Of a stretch of 6,609 nucleotides of DNA, positions 5,202-6,609 are shown one piece after another. The notes beneath the pieces are model-generated. The model saw nothing but the letters and a program-made list of their open reading frames with translations, had not been told where the DNA came from and ran no database searches. Source of the stretch: Phycisphaera sp. (GTDB lineage: Bacteria; Planctomycetota; Phycisphaerae; Phycisphaerales; Phycisphaeraceae); the NCBI GenBank assembly GCA_029287335.1, contig JARFRI010000406.1:1-6609 (forward strand), given 5' to 3'. Both the position numbers and the translations under genes were made by a program. Positions within the stretch are counted from its first letter, which is position 1. The number at the start of each line of letters is the position of its first letter.

Positions 5202-6604
5202 CCAAGCCAGCCCGCGACACCAACACGACTTTCAACATCACCGGTCAGGTTCGGCCGATGTCGCGTCGCACCATGCTCAAGGGCCTGGGCGTCGCGATGG
5301 CGCTGCCGATGCTCGACGTGATGGCCCCCGGAAGTTTTGGCACGACCCGCGCGATGGCCGCCGCAGGCAACAGCGCGACGCCGACGCGCATGGCCATGGT
5401 CTTCGCGCCCAACGGCGTTAACTACGATCACTGGTTACCCAAGGGCGAGGGCAGGCGTTACGAGTTTTCCCCGACGCTCAAGTCGTTGGAAGGCGTCCGC
5501 GAGCACATCAACATCATGACCGGCCTGACGCTGGACAAGGCCCGCGCCAACGGTGACGGCCCGGGCGACCACGCGCGATCCGCCGCCACCTTCCTGACCG
5601 GTCGCCAGGCCCGCAAGACCTCGGGCAACGATATCCGCCTTGGCGTCAGCATCGACCAGTTCGCCGCCCAGCAGATCGGCGACAAGACGCGCCTGCCCTC
5701 GATGGAGATCGGCATGGAGCGCGGCCGGACGGCGGGCAATTGTGACTCGGGCTACTCGTGCTCCTACTCCACCAATGTTTCCTGGGCAGATGAAGACTCG
5801 CCGGTACCGAAGATCACCAACCCGATCGATGTGTTCGAGCGGATGTTCGGCAAGGTCGACAACGTCGAAGCCCAGGCCGCGAAACAGGACCGCTTGCGAC
5901 GACGGGCCAGCATCCTCGACTACGTGATGCACGACACGCAGCGCCTCGAACGCAAGCTTGGCAAGGCCGACCGCAACAAGATCGACGAGTTCCAGACCTC
6001 GATCCGCGAGATCGAGCGGCGTGTCCAACTGGCCAAGAGCGGCGACGACATCGTGATGCCCGATGTGAAGATGCCAACCGAAGCACCGGCCAAGCTCTCC
6101 GACCGTATCGACCTGATGTACGACATGATGATCCTTGCCTTCCGCATGGACGTCACACGGATCAGCACCTTCATGCTCGGCAACGGCGGGAGCAACGCGC
6201 GCTTCGACGAGTTGAACATCCTCGACGGCCACCACACCCTCAGCCACCACCGCAACAACGCCGAGATGGTCGAGAAGATCCGCAAGATCGACCGGTACTA
6301 CGCCGAGGGCTTTGCCAAGTTTGTGCGCAAGATGGCCGACACGCCCGACGGACGCGGCTCGCTCTTGGATCACTCGATGGTGCTCTTTGGCAGCGGCATC
6401 TGCGACGGCAACCGCCACAACCACGAGAACCTGCCCATCATCATGGCCGGCCGAGCCAACGGCTCGATCAGCACGGGACGACTCATCAACTACCGCAAAG
6501 AAACCCCGCTTTGCAACCTGTATATGTCGATGCTCGATCGCGTTGGCGCAGATGTTGCGGAGTTCGGCGACGCAACGGGCCGGCTCGAAGGCCTCAAGGC
6601 GTAG
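5198..6604 (+). CDS. DUF1552 family protein with Tat signal
   Basis: This 468-residue protein of the DUF1552 family has a twin-arginine export signal: SRRTMLKG (22-29) followed by a hydrophobic stretch GLGVAMALPMLDVM (29-42) and a probable cleavage near AMAAAG (52-57). Family landmarks include MAMVFAPNGVNYDHWLP (65-81), HINIMTGLTLDKA (103-115), GDHARSAATFLTG (123-135), SIDQFAAQQIGDKTRLPSME (151-170) and DGHHTLSHH (343-351). Further on are MVLFGSGICDGNRHNHENLP (394-413) and IMAGRANG (415-422). DUF1552 has no proven reaction; its C-terminal third resembles DUF1501, suggesting a shared alkaline-phosphatase-like fold with the His/Asp-rich motifs as possible metal sites. It starts inside the stop of the cytochrome gene (ATGA), with a good ribosome binding site, so the two are surely one operon. 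A later start at M21 would give a more compact Tat signal. The gene is complete, ending TAG five bases before the window edge, so its terminator is not visible. Confidence 0.95.
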   Translation: MTKPARDTNTTFNITGQVRPMSRRTMLKGLGVAMALPMLDVMAPGSFGTTRAMAAAGNSATPTRMAMVFAPNGVNYDHWLPKGEGRRYEFSPTLKSLEGVREHINIMTGLTLDKARANGDGPGDHARSAATFLTGRQARKTSGNDIRLGVSIDQFAAQQIGDKTRLPSMEIGMERGRTAGNCDSGYSCSYSTNVSWADEDSPVPKITNPIDVFERMFGKVDNVEAQAAKQDRLRRRASILDYVMHDTQRLERKLGKADRNKIDEFQTSIREIERRVQLAKSGDDIVMPDVKMPTEAPAKLSDRIDLMYDMMILAFRMDVTRISTFMLGNGGSNARFDELNILDGHHTLSHHRNNAEMVEKIRKIDRYYAEGFAKFVRKMADTPDGRGSLLDHSMVLFGSGICDGNRHNHENLPIIMAGRANGSISTGRLINYRKETPLCNLYMSMLDRVGADVAEFGDATGRLEGLKA

Positions 6605-6609
6605 TGATC

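Noticed and set aside
5435..6424. A 329-codon minus-strand open frame within the DUF1552 gene
   Set aside because: The translation is a low-complexity Val/Ala/His/Asp-rich string typical of antisense shadows, while the plus strand encodes a clear DUF1552 protein.

Overview
The window is a 6.6-kb piece of a GC-rich bacterial chromosome (roughly 60% G+C by eye). It almost certainly comes from the phylum Planctomycetota, possibly class Phycisphaerae, although the exact class cannot be settled from the sequence alone. The assignment rests on gene content: DUF1501, the DUF1587/1595/1592/1588/1585 cytochrome family (PSD1-like) and DUF1552 proteins are greatly expanded in planctomycetes and often occur side by side there. 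All real genes lie on the + strand, and all encode proteins that look exported.

Layout: (1) positions 1-1374 hold the 3' part of a DUF1501 gene, with its start and most of its signal peptide cut off by the left edge. (2) Positions 1386-1498 are an intergenic inverted repeat whose two 25-nt arms match at 24 of 25 positions. Each arm can also fold into its own hairpin, and the right arm is followed by a T-run. It looks like a dispersed REP/BIME-type palindromic element that may also stop transcription. (3) Positions 1525-2574 encode a secreted NHL-repeat six-bladed beta-propeller protein with a Sec signal peptide. It ends in front of a very strong intrinsic terminator at 2630-2666. (4) Positions 2745-5201 encode an 818-residue membrane-anchored or secreted protein with two c-type heme motifs (CxxCH) and a probable calcium-dependent carbohydrate-binding module. 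(5) Positions 5198-6604 encode a Tat-exported DUF1552 protein that overlaps the previous gene by 4 bases (ATGA), so the two are very likely co-translated.

How the genes fit together: DUF1501 proteins are normally encoded just downstream of a DUF1549/DUF1553 cytochrome-type gene, which probably lies left of the window. The DUF1592-family plus DUF1552 pair is a second module of the same design: a large heme and carbohydrate-binding protein followed by a Tat-exported protein of the alkaline-phosphatase/sulfatase-like kind. The C-terminal thirds of the DUF1501 and DUF1552 proteins can be aligned by eye. The propeller gene sits between the modules as its own transcription unit or as the end of the first. 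A role in handling carbohydrate polymers outside the cytoplasm is a reasonable inference, but no reaction has been shown by anything in this sequence. No RNA genes, CRISPR arrays, insertion sequences or attachment sites were seen.
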